Source: Novosphingobium sp. PhB57 (lineage in GTDB: Bacteria > Pseudomonadota > Alphaproteobacteria > Sphingomonadales > Sphingomonadaceae). From it: 64,000 nucleotides of DNA. The stretch lies in contig NZ_SMBO01000011.1 of the NCBI RefSeq assembly GCF_004342985.1, positions 1 through 64,000 of the forward strand, in the 5' to 3' direction. Every line of letters begins with the position of its first letter. Within the stretch, counting starts at the first letter, position 1. Below are positions 17,504-25,937 of this stretch, piece by piece. The position numbers and the translations under genes were made by a program. Under the pieces are notes generated by a model. That model was not told where the DNA came from. It did not search any database and saw nothing but the letters and a program-made list of their open reading frames with translations.

Positions 17504-19768
17504 TTACCAAGGCGTCTGGGTCGCATAGAACCGTTTCCAGAAGTCGATCTTTTCTAAAGACGCCAAAGGCATTGGGGCGAAATGATCTCCCAACTCCATG
17601 ACCTGTGGCAGCTGGGCGCTCCAGGCCGGCCATTGTGGGAGCCCGGGACCGTTGGGATTTCCAGTCTTCACAATGTTAGCCCAATAGGATGACATCGTGT
17701 CCGCGATCTGGCGGTCTTCGCGCGTCCACGGGAGGTCGACCGCATCCAGACTGTTGAAGGCATAGGGGATCTCAGAGCCATGGAAGGCGCCGCGCGTATC
17801 GTGGGTCGGTCCGGGTTGGGCGTGGGTCCAGAAATAAGTGTGGAGGGGCAGAGAATTGGTCTGGCGCCACAAGGTGCCCCAAAGCCAGGTCGAGATCCGC
17901 GAATTATCCCTTGCCGAAGCATTATTCTGCAGCGCCGCCTCCGCATCCGTGGAGGCTGGATAGAGCTTGAGGAAATCATCGGCGAGGGGGCCGAACTTGC
18001 GACGCACCGCAGCCTGGAACTGAGCGACCGTGACGCTAGTCTGGGGCATCCCAGCGCGAGGCGGGGTCGTGCGGGCGCGCAGCACGGCGAAGGCGGTTTC
18101 GGGGACCGCGCCGGTCTCGTCCTTATTGTTGCCCGCCACGTAGGCAACCTTGTTCTGGCTGCCTGATTGATACGTATCCCAATAGGACTTTGGGATCACC
18201 CAACCGTCGACCACCGGCCGGAAAAGCGGTGGTTTGCCGTCGCTGCCGGTCTCCACGTCGGGATCGATCGCGGAACTGCCCTCGATCAGTTGCTGCCAGG
18301 GCATTTGGCGCAGCGCTGCAAGGGTGCTTGCACCGTGCTGGGCAGCGTACTGCGTGCCGGACTTTTCTGCCGAGGCAAGCGAGCGCCAGGAAACCGACAG
18401 ATAGCGTAGCTCGGTGTCGCGGGGGTAGCGGGCATGGCTTTCGGCTATCCCGGCGCGGAAAAGGCCTTTCGCGAGGGGTGACATTGAGAGGAAACCGACC
18501 GATCCCGCCCCTGCGGACTGCCCCCCAATCGTCACTTTCGCAGGATCGCCGCCGAAAGCGGCTATGTTGCGTTGCACCCACTGGAGCGCGGCGATGTCGT
18601 CCAGCAATCCGTAGTTGCCCGAGGCGCCATGCCCGGATTCCCGGCTGAGTTCCGGCGTCGAAAGGAAGCCGAGAACCCCGACACGGTAGTTGAGGGTGAC
18701 GACCACGATGCCCTTCTTCGCCAGCCCTTCGCCGTCGAATTCAGGACTTGCTCCAGTACCGCCGATGAAGCCGCCACCATAGATCCAGACGTAGACCGGC
18801 CGCTTTTCACCGCTGCTCGGCGCGGCCGCCGTCCAGACGTTGAGCGTAAGGCAGTCCTCGCTCTGTGCCATGCCCCGCGCCATGTCTCCGCCGGGCTGCG
18901 GGCAGGCTGGCCCAAAGGCATCGGCTTTGCGTACGCCTTGCCAGGCTAGGGGCGCAGCAGGCGCACGCCAGCGCAGCGGCCCGACCGGGGGGGCGGCATA
19001 GGGAATGCCCTTGTAGACAGAAATCGAGGGATCGCGGCCAGGAATACCGCTGATAAGGCCGGTCTCGACCCGGATCGGCTTCCCCGTGGTCTGAGCCGCT
19101 GCCATCGCCGGTTTCGCGGCGTAGCCCACGAGATCACCCGAGGCCAGCACATGCCCTGTCATCGCTGCCTTGAGCGCCGAGAAGCTCTGGCCGTCCCCAT
19201 GGGCAAGGACGATGTCGAGCGCGAACACTTGCGTGTGATAGGCGTGACGGTTGGCGTCGTGAGTATGGGGGCCGGCATAAGCGGCGGCGGGGCCGTGGAC
19301 ATTGGGCCCGTAAACCGCGCCGGCAGGTGCCTGCGTCATGCCCTCGGAAAGCGTCGTGGTTCCAGCAGGGAGGTTGTAGAGCACGAGGTGAATACTGGTT
19401 ACGGCCCGGCCCGGATCGCTTTCTGCAGGCATGCCCTGCATGACCACGACATATGAGCGCGTACCCTGGGGGCCTTTCGACCATGAAAGGCCGGGAAAGC
19501 GGTTTTCGCCATATTGCGTGCTGATCAAGGGCATGTTCGCATCGGCTGGAAATGCCGGACTGGTCACTTTCAAGGCTGCGCCGACCCGGGCGGGGACCGC
19601 TGCGATCAGAAGCTGCGGGTCGTGGCCGATGGTCGATGCAGCATCTGGTGAAAGCCGCGTGGAAGCGTCCTGAGACCACGCCACGCCGGAAACCGCCAGA
19701 GCAAAACCTCCCGCTGCCAGAACAGTGCAATGCGCTAGGGCACGACCGGTTTTCATGGTCATCTTCAT
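17504..19768 (-). CDS. PEBP-carboxylesterase fusion, secreted
   Basis: A 754-residue protein with a signal peptide (residues 1-32, ending VAWSQD) and two domains. Residues about 65-220 form a YbhB/PEBP-like domain: HLVLYNLP, then GPNVHGP, GPHTH and FALD. Residues about 232-750 form a type B carboxylesterase: SEDCLTLN, YGGGFIGG, the nucleophile elbow GGQSAGAGS with Ser418, and the catalytic-histidine region AFHGSEIPY. The fusion is unusual. The esterase should cleave carboxylic esters in the periplasm, and the PEBP domain may bind ligand. The ATG at 19768 is preferred over an open extension to 19897 because it starts the signal peptide. It is the third gene of an operon, 26 bp after the hydrolase gene. 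Confidence 0.85.
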   Translation of the reverse strand: MKMTMKTGRALAHCTVLAAGGFALAVSGVAWSQDASTRLSPDAASTIGHDPQLLIAAVPARVGAALKVTSPAFPADANMPLISTQYGENRFPGLSWSKGPQGTRSYVVVMQGMPAESDPGRAVTSIHLVLYNLPAGTTTLSEGMTQAPAGAVYGPNVHGPAAAYAGPHTHDANRHAYHTQVFALDIVLAHGDGQSFSALKAAMTGHVLASGDLVGYAAKPAMAAAQTTGKPIRVETGLISGIPGRDPSISVYKGIPYAAPPVGPLRWRAPAAPLAWQGVRKADAFGPACPQPGGDMARGMAQSEDCLTLNVWTAAAPSSGEKRPVYVWIYGGGFIGGTGASPEFDGEGLAKKGIVVVTLNYRVGVLGFLSTPELSRESGHGASGNYGLLDDIAALQWVQRNIAAFGGDPAKVTIGGQSAGAGSVGFLSMSPLAKGLFRAGIAESHARYPRDTELRYLSVSWRSLASAEKSGTQYAAQHGASTLAALRQMPWQQLIEGSSAIDPDVETGSDGKPPLFRPVVDGWVIPKSYWDTYQSGSQNKVAYVAGNNKDETGAVPETAFAVLRARTTPPRAGMPQTSVTVAQFQAAVRRKFGPLADDFLKLYPASTDAEAALQNNASARDNSRISTWLWGTLWRQTNSLPLHTYFWTHAQPGPTHDTRGAFHGSEIPYAFNSLDAVDLPWTREDRQIADTMSSYWANIVKTGNPNGPGLPQWPAWSAQLPQVMELGDHFAPMPLASLEKIDFWKRFYATQTPW

Positions 19769-19794
19769 ATTCCCGTTCTTCCGTGGCTGGAACC

Positions 19795-21180
19795 TCAATG
19801 CACCGCTGCGAAGCGGCCGGGCTTGCTCAACCAGCTGTCGATATGATCGTAAGTCGTCTTTTCGGTATCGCCGAACTCGCCGGGTCTGCGCTCGCATTCC
19901 TTGCAGGTGTCATACATGTGCGTCGCACCTTCCACGAAGGCGATCGACTTGTCCGGGCTATGCGAGAGCTGGTAGAGCGTCTCGCTGGCAAGGTATTCCC
20001 AGTGCCCGGTCATGCCCATCACCAGCAGGGGCACCTTGATACCCTGCACGTTGCCCGGCGGGCTGGCATAGGTGGAAGTCCAGTCCACACCGTGCACGCC
20101 TGTCTCGTCGTAGCCGAAGCCGGGTCCAGTTCGAATTGCATAGGAATTGAGGTAGTTGCGCAAGGTCGTCTTCAAGGCGCCTTGCATGAGCGAAGGAGTC
20201 TGGCTGCGGGTGTTCTGGGGCACGCGCACGGTATGGACGATCTCGGTCGTCTCGCGGCCGCCGGCATGAAGCAGGGGCCAGGCCTTGCGGGTATGCGCCA
20301 TGAGCGCGACATCCTGCGAGAACAGCTTGTTGTTGCTGCCGAGCAGGATTGCGCCAGGCACGACGAAGGGGGCGTCATCCTCGTAGGGCCCCTTGCCAGC
20401 GGCGACGGCGGCCAGCCGGCCTTCGGCTTCCGATAGCAGGGCAATGTTTCGAGCACCCTCGGCCTGGAGAAACCGCCGCGTGAAGACGGGACCATACGCA
20501 GAGCCGGTCGGCCGGAAGCCGTTGGCGGGCGCGTACATGTCGAGCCGAGTATCGGTGGCCATCCCCCCATCTTCGCCGCGCACGGCAGGGTCGATGCTGA
20601 ACAGCGTCATCGCTGCCAGCCCCCAGTTGGAATCGATCAGCATGAGCCCGTCCGCTGGAGGAAGGTCCGCCAGGGCATCCGGGCACTTCCAGATCTTCTC
20701 TTTCGATCGGCAGGCGTTCGTGCCACCTTCCGCGATGAACTGGTAAGCGCTCATCACCGTGCCGCCTCCGCTGTGGCCCAACAGCACGACATGCTTCACG
20801 CCGGGTACGGTGCGCAGCCAGGCGATACCTGCCTTTGCTTCCAGCAGGACCTGATCGAGCATCCCGTCGTTGGAAATGCCGGACTTGCTCGTACTGTTAT
20901 TGGCGCAAAGCACGCGGTACCCGCGCCGGGAGAGTTGGGTGCAGGCCGAAAAGCTCAGGTAGTCAGCGGAAGAGTGCATCACGAACACCGCCGTTTCGGC
21001 CTTGGGGCCGATATTGGCAGGCTCGTAGAGCACGGCCGGCACACCGCGTGCCAAGTGTACGAAAGCGGTGCGGGGCGCGGCTGTCTCCGGGCCCTCGGCA
21101 CGTGCAGCGGTACCCTGCTGGCACGCCAGCAGGATGAGTGCCCCGCCGAGGGCCGCCTTTATGTTCGAGATAGCGCGAAT
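19795..21180 (-). CDS. Alpha/beta-hydrolase, probable lipoprotein with ATT start
   Basis: An alpha/beta-hydrolase with nucleophile elbow GHSGGG (Ser137 if counted from 21180) and a late GATHMYD segment carrying the likely catalytic histidine. The first standard start in frame is TTG at 21054, without a leader. Reading further upstream in frame gives a lipoprotein signal, ALGGALILLACQQG, with lipobox LLAC. The only candidate start for it is ATT at 21180 (or ATC at 21183), with a perfect AGGAGG five bases before ATT. No ATG, GTG or TTG is available between the receptor stop and the signal. Length is then 461 residues. It is the middle gene between the receptor and the esterase. Confidence 0.75.
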   Translation of the reverse strand: MRAISNIKAALGGALILLACQQGTAARAEGPETAAPRTAFVHLARGVPAVLYEPANIGPKAETAVFVMHSSADYLSFSACTQLSRRGYRVLCANNSTSKSGISNDGMLDQVLLEAKAGIAWLRTVPGVKHVVLLGHSGGGTVMSAYQFIAEGGTNACRSKEKIWKCPDALADLPPADGLMLIDSNWGLAAMTLFSIDPAVRGEDGGMATDTRLDMYAPANGFRPTGSAYGPVFTRRFLQAEGARNIALLSEAEGRLAAVAAGKGPYEDDAPFVVPGAILLGSNNKLFSQDVALMAHTRKAWPLLHAGGRETTEIVHTVRVPQNTRSQTPSLMQGALKTTLRNYLNSYAIRTGPGFGYDETGVHGVDWTSTYASPPGNVQGIKVPLLVMGMTGHWEYLASETLYQLSHSPDKSIAFVEGATHMYDTCKECERRPGEFGDTEKTTYDHIDSWLSKPGRFAAVH

Positions 21181-21212
21181 GATCGCCTCCTGTTCGCCTG
21201 CGCGGGCAGGTC

Positions 21213-24080
21213 TTAACCCTTGACCTTGAACCCGATCACGAACGCTCTGCCGGTGGGGTCGTCGGAGAATTCGTAGGACTGTCCCGCCGAAGTGGTTCCG
21301 CTGTAGTAGCCGCTGAGCGGTGGTTTGGCATCGAAGAGGTTGGAGACGCTGAAGTACAATGAGCTGTCGGCGATCTTCCAGGCGGAGCCGGTGTCGAAAG
21401 TCAGCGTCAGGTTGGTCGTGGCATAGCTCTTGACGTAAGGGTCCGTGAACACCTGCGTGGCCACGCCGCTGCGGCGGAACTTGTTGCGATAGTGCTCGAA
21501 AAGGTCGAGTTTCACGCCGTCCGTCACCTGATAGCTGAGGAAGCCGGCCAGTTGCACGCTTGGGCTTGGCATAAGTCCGTTCTGGCCCCAGCCCGCGCCG
21601 CCCTGATCGATCGTGGCAACCCCCAGCTGCTCATAATAGATGTGCGGCTGATAGTTCACCAGGAGTCGCAGGCCGAGCGACCGGCCGGCCAGCGACGTGT
21701 TGTAGTCCAGTTCTCCGTCGATACCCCAAGTGCGGACTTTGGCGATATTCTGCGGCTGGATATAGAAGGCGGTTACGTTGCCCGCTGCGTCACGCTGGAT
21801 CAGCGAGCAATAAGGCGAGGTTCCATTGCTGGAGTAGCAGGCGTTCTGGATCGCGGCGTTGAAGCCCTGAACAGTGGTGATCGCGTCGTCGACGACTGTG
21901 TGATAGTAATCGACCGTAAGGGTAAGGCCCGGCACGAAATGGGGCTTGTAGACGCCGCCGAACGTATAGGTATGCCCTACTTCGGACTTCAGAGCGGTGT
22001 TGCCGTTGTTGATGGACGGCACGTAGACGGTCGCCCCGGTGGACGTGTCCACGAAGGACCCGGTGACCACCGTTTCCGGCTGGAACAGGTCGTAGAGCGT
22101 GGGCGCGCGGATGTCTCGGGAGAGTGTGCCGCGGAACTTCAGGTCATCGTTCACTTCCCACACGCCGCCGAGCTTCCACGTCGTGTAGTGGCCGCTCGTG
22201 CTGTAGTCGGTATAACGGGCAGCGCCGTTCAGCGCGAGCGACTTGGCGAAGGCGACGTCCTGCAACAGTGGGAATTCCACCTCGATCGCGGCTTCCTTCA
22301 CGCTTTGCGAGACGGTGTCGCTGTTCGGGAAGGTCGTGGGATAAAGCGTCGTGGTAGAGGTGCAATTGTAGCGCAGACCCGTGCAGTCGGCATAGTCGGT
22401 GGGTGAAGTGGTGCTGGCGGCGTCGAACGAGATCCTGCGCCATTCTCCCGAAAGTGCGACGTTAACCGGGCCCGCCCAGTTGTCGAACACCGGGCCGCTA
22501 ATCGAGGCGTCGGCCGCATCCATCTTCGTGTGCGTGAGGAAGCCCACGCTGCCCAGCACATAGTCCAGCGCGGCGTCACTGCTGGCGGTCGGGCCGAACA
22601 GGCTGAGCGGCACGCAGCCGCCATAAGCAGACGGATTGGTCAGGCTGGCCTGACAGACGATCTGGCCGGTCGCCGGATCGGTGACGGCATCGAGCGCGGC
22701 GGCAAGGCGCTGGGCATTGGGCAGGTTGCTGATCGTGGTCTTCAGGCGCGAGGTGCCATGGGTGTAAGTGCCGTTCCAGTCGAAGGCGCCCAGTTTGCCT
22801 TCAATCCCGGCATTCAGGTAAATTTGCCGGGTCTTGGACATAGCCTGGATACGCGGCGCCCCGTTCCAGATCTCGTTCATCGTGAAAGTCGACTGGCCTG
22901 CCGCCGCGAAGGCATCCTGATAGTCTTGCGCAAGGTAGGCGTTGGTGGCGCTGAAGGTCAGGCCCTGAAGCTGATTCCATCCGGTGTAGGAGGTATTCTT
23001 CTTCAGGTTCGCCGCGCCCTGGACATAGACATGAACATCGTCGGTCAGATCATAGTCGAAGCGGCCGAAAATCTGGGTGCCCTGGAAGGGGGAGATCATC
23101 GAACTGTTCTGGTAGGCGCCGTCGCCGCCGATCTGGCAGCAGGACGACCCTGTCGCAGTACCCCTGTCGAACGCGCCGATTACGCCGTCGGACGCGAACT
23201 GCTGGCCGGAAAATGCGCCCTTGGACGTGATGTAGCCGCCGAAGGCATAGTTACTCAGGCGGACATTCGTGGCGAGCGTATAGGGATTGGCGGCCGTCCC
23301 AGCGCCCTGCAATGCAGCCAGATTGTCCCAGTTTCGCGCCGTGGCGCGGTTCAGGATGCCGTCATTCTCGCGGTGCTGGACGCTTGCCTCGAAATGCCCG
23401 CGGGAACCGACGTCGAAGCCCAGGGCGCCGCCAAAATCCCGGTTGGCGGCGTCGCCGCGCTGCGAGATACCCGCTTCGGCATGGGCCTGGAATCCGTTGA
23501 ATTTGCGGTTAAGCACATAGTTCACGACGCCCGAGACCGCGTCCGACCCGTAGACGGCCGAAACACCGCCGGTTACCACATCCACGCGTTGGATCAGTTC
23601 CTGAGGGATAAGGTCGACATCGACGGTGGAGTTGTAGAGCGTAGGCGGAATGCGATGGCCGTCGAACAGCACGAGCGTGCGATAGGCGCCAAGGTTGCGC
23701 AAGTTGAGGACGTTGGCCGCGCCGTTACCGCCTTGCACACCCGTGGCATTGGAACCTGGGTTACTGAAGGAATTGCGGGAGCCGGAGAAGACCGGGAGGT
23801 TGTTCAGCGCATCCGAAATCGAGCCTGAAGGCGCAGCCGCCATAAGCGCGTCAGTGGTTACCGTGGTCAGCGGCGTGGGGCTGGCCGAACCGTTGCGTAA
23901 TACGCGTGAACCGGTGACGATGATGTCGGCAGCGGAGGGAGCGGCCGGTTCCGACGCGGGTTCGACTTCTGCGGAAATGCCTTCCGAAGCGGCGCCCGAT
24001 TGTGCGAGAGCAGGCATTGCCAGGCCCAGGGTGCTCACGCCTACCAGCAGGCCGCACGTCAGGATTCTGGTGTTCATCAT
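21213..24080 (-). CDS. TonB-dependent outer-membrane receptor
   Basis: 955 residues: signal peptide (LVGVSTLGLAMPALAQ), TonB-box region with DIIVTGSR at about 52, plug domain to about 190 (RTLVLFDGHRIPP, VDVVTGGVSAVYGSDAVSGVVNYVLNR in two pieces), then a long beta-barrel ending in the aromatic-rich strand AFVIGFKV. No N-terminal STN signalling domain is present. Such receptors import large or scarce substrates, not only iron. Being transcribed with a lipoprotein hydrolase and a secreted esterase, it probably takes up an ester-containing substrate. The start has GGAAGG a few bases upstream. A good promoter lies at 24212-24240. Confidence 0.93.
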   Translation of the reverse strand: MMNTRILTCGLLVGVSTLGLAMPALAQSGAASEGISAEVEPASEPAAPSAADIIVTGSRVLRNGSASPTPLTTVTTDALMAAAPSGSISDALNNLPVFSGSRNSFSNPGSNATGVQGGNGAANVLNLRNLGAYRTLVLFDGHRIPPTLYNSTVDVDLIPQELIQRVDVVTGGVSAVYGSDAVSGVVNYVLNRKFNGFQAHAEAGISQRGDAANRDFGGALGFDVGSRGHFEASVQHRENDGILNRATARNWDNLAALQGAGTAANPYTLATNVRLSNYAFGGYITSKGAFSGQQFASDGVIGAFDRGTATGSSCCQIGGDGAYQNSSMISPFQGTQIFGRFDYDLTDDVHVYVQGAANLKKNTSYTGWNQLQGLTFSATNAYLAQDYQDAFAAAGQSTFTMNEIWNGAPRIQAMSKTRQIYLNAGIEGKLGAFDWNGTYTHGTSRLKTTISNLPNAQRLAAALDAVTDPATGQIVCQASLTNPSAYGGCVPLSLFGPTASSDAALDYVLGSVGFLTHTKMDAADASISGPVFDNWAGPVNVALSGEWRRISFDAASTTSPTDYADCTGLRYNCTSTTTLYPTTFPNSDTVSQSVKEAAIEVEFPLLQDVAFAKSLALNGAARYTDYSTSGHYTTWKLGGVWEVNDDLKFRGTLSRDIRAPTLYDLFQPETVVTGSFVDTSTGATVYVPSINNGNTALKSEVGHTYTFGGVYKPHFVPGLTLTVDYYHTVVDDAITTVQGFNAAIQNACYSSNGTSPYCSLIQRDAAGNVTAFYIQPQNIAKVRTWGIDGELDYNTSLAGRSLGLRLLVNYQPHIYYEQLGVATIDQGGAGWGQNGLMPSPSVQLAGFLSYQVTDGVKLDLFEHYRNKFRRSGVATQVFTDPYVKSYATTNLTLTFDTGSAWKIADSSLYFSVSNLFDAKPPLSGYYSGTTSAGQSYEFSDDPTGRAFVIGFKVKG

Positions 24081-24211
24081 ATTCCTTCCCGATATCGTTC
24101 GCGGCGCGCGCCCTTGCAGCGCGTCGTTCCGTCCCGAACGTTCGAGACGCTGATCGCATGGTCCAGGATGTCTGCGGATATCAGTTTTGGTCGGCGCCGA
24201 ATAAGATCAGC

Positions 24212-24240
24212 ATTATAGAATTGTAACTCTGGCTTGTTAA
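24212..24240 (-). promoter_or_regulatory. Sigma-70-like promoter of the receptor operon
   Basis: On the minus strand TTAACA (24235-24240) and a perfect TATAAT (24212-24217) are spaced by exactly 17 bases. Transcription would begin near 24205, giving a leader of about 125 nt before the receptor ATG at 24080. Confidence 0.6.
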
Positions 24241-24375
24241 ATCGGCCGCAGGCCTTTCGTCAGGCGCTATGAATCGAGCGCCCTCCGATAGGTTTCGGGA
24301 GTACGATCCTGTCCACGGTTCCGGTGGTGGTTTACCTTTGGCGATTCAAACAGTTTGCATTCGGAGAGAGGCGCC

Positions 24376-25536
24376 ATGAAACCAAAGTCTTTGTTGGTCC
24401 CTGGAATTGCAGGGCTATTGCTCTCCGGCTGTCAGTTGGAGTCGGGGCCGGTCGCGCAGACTTTGGCTTATGTCGGCACCCAGGCGAGCGGGCCGGGCGA
24501 GGGGGTGGTCGCGATCCGGCTCGATGCCGCGAACGGGTCCCTCAAGTCGCTCGGCGTGATGGCGCAAGTCGACAAGCCGACCTGGGTCCTGGCCGATCCG
24601 GCGCATCGGCGCATGTTCGCGGTGAGCGAGGTGGGCAACGACGGCAAAAGCGACGGCGCCGTCTTCGCTTTCTCCTACGACCAGGAAACGGGCATGTTGC
24701 GAGCGAACGGACAAGGCGCATCGGGCGGCGGGGGACCGACGCACCTGGCCCTGAGTGCTGCGGGTGAAACCCTGTTCGTGGCCAATTACGGCACTGGGCA
24801 AGTCGCGGCGATCTCCGTCGGCAACGACGGGAGGCTGGCCACAGCACCGACAAGCATCGCCGCACATAGCGGCACCGGGCCGAACCGCCGGCAGAAAGGT
24901 CCGCATGCGCACGGCGTGACGCTGGATCCTTCCGGGCGCTATCTTCTGTCCCCTGATCTCGGTGCTGACAGGGTTTTCGTCTATCGGGTCCAGCCTGGAC
25001 CACGCCAGCTGGAGCCTGCCGATGCCCCCTTCGTCCAACTCCCGGCGGGATCGGGACCTCGGCATATTGTCTTCGCGCCGGATGGACGCCTCGCGTTCCT
25101 CATGGCCGAGATAACGGGCATGATCTTCAGTTATGGCTGGGAGCCGGGTAAGGGCAAACTGACGGAACTGTCGCGAAAGCCCCTCGATAATGCCGGTTAC
25201 AGCGGCCCGCCCAGCGGCTCCGAACTGGCGGTTTCCCGCGACGGGCGCTTCCTCTACGCCGGCAACCGTGCGGCGGATCGCATCCAGGTCTATGCGATAG
25301 CGCGTAGCGGTGCGCTCGCCCTGGTGCAGAGTATCGATTGCGGCGGGAAAGTGCCTTGGGGGTTCGCACTTAGCGGCAGCGGCAAATGGCTGGTGGTGGC
25401 CAATCAGGGATCGGGGAACCTGGCGAGTTTCGCGGTGAACAGGTCCAGTGGTCGTCTGAAGGCAACCGGCAATCGACTGGAGCTTGGCAAACCGACCTCG
25501 GTGTCGTTTACGGACCGTTGTAAGGACCTGCCATGA
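24376..25536 (+). CDS. Lactonase-family beta-propeller lipoprotein
   Basis: A 386-residue seven-bladed-propeller protein of the lactonase/6-phosphogluconolactonase-like family (PF10282). It has a lipoprotein signal, GIAGLLLSGC, so it is exported and anchored. Family features are the spaced PHAHGV, SGPRHIVFAPDG and SRDGRFLYAGNR segments. The ATG at 24376 has GAGAGG four bases upstream and gives the lipobox the right spacing; ATG at 24355 would add seven residues. The substrate could be a sugar or aromatic lactone. It overlaps the next gene by four bases and is divergent from the receptor operon. Confidence 0.85.
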   Translation: MKPKSLLVPGIAGLLLSGCQLESGPVAQTLAYVGTQASGPGEGVVAIRLDAANGSLKSLGVMAQVDKPTWVLADPAHRRMFAVSEVGNDGKSDGAVFAFSYDQETGMLRANGQGASGGGGPTHLALSAAGETLFVANYGTGQVAAISVGNDGRLATAPTSIAAHSGTGPNRRQKGPHAHGVTLDPSGRYLLSPDLGADRVFVYRVQPGPRQLEPADAPFVQLPAGSGPRHIVFAPDGRLAFLMAEITGMIFSYGWEPGKGKLTELSRKPLDNAGYSGPPSGSELAVSRDGRFLYAGNRAADRIQVYAIARSGALALVQSIDCGGKVPWGFALSGSGKWLVVANQGSGNLASFAVNRSSGRLKATGNRLELGKPTSVSFTDRCKDLP

Positions 25537-25901
25537 TCGAAGCATTCCGACCTGTCCTCTATCTCAAGTCCACTTGTCCCCACTGCCTCAAGCTGCGGAT
25601 ATTCCTGTTGGAAGCCGGCTTGCTGGAGCGGTTCGATCAGCGCATCTTCACCCAGGGAGACGATGCGGAAGCTGCGATCCGCGCTGACCTCGCGGCTCAT
25701 TTCGACAAGGTCACTTTTCCGGCCGTCCAATATGAGCCGGGACGCTTCATGAAGGATTCCGACGCTATCATCGCCCATTACGCGGCGGTGGCAGGGGTGG
25801 ACGTCGAAGGGCTGCCGATCTTCGCCGCCTATGCACAAGGCGTGCTGCCGAAATACATGGAAACCCGCCGGGAATTGACTGCGCTGAAGCAGGATGCCTG
25901 A
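25533..25901 (+). CDS. Glutaredoxin/GST N-terminal-like protein
   Basis: 122 residues with a thioredoxin fold start: VLYLKSTCPHCLKLRIFLLE. CPHC at about 15-18 is a redox CxxC motif. VTFPAVQYE supplies the cis-proline and KDSDAIIAHY matches the GST N-terminal domain end. No GST helical domain follows, so it is glutaredoxin-like. There is no signal peptide, so it is cytoplasmic. The start ATG overlaps the lactonase stop (ATGA). Its role next to a lactonase is unknown. Confidence 0.75.
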   Translation: MIEAFRPVLYLKSTCPHCLKLRIFLLEAGLLERFDQRIFTQGDDAEAAIRADLAAHFDKVTFPAVQYEPGRFMKDSDAIIAHYAAVAGVDVEGLPIFAAYAQGVLPKYMETRRELTALKQDA

Positions 25902-25906
25902 CGTGA

Positions 25907-25929
25907 GGGGGGACCGTGCCGGTCCCCCC
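25907..25929. terminator. Bidirectional terminator
   Basis: Perfect nine-base arms GGGGGGACC and GGTCCCCCC with a five-base loop sit between two converging genes, just after the glutaredoxin-like stop and before the receptor stop. Confidence 0.7.
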
Positions 25930-25937
25930 TCCGTTCC

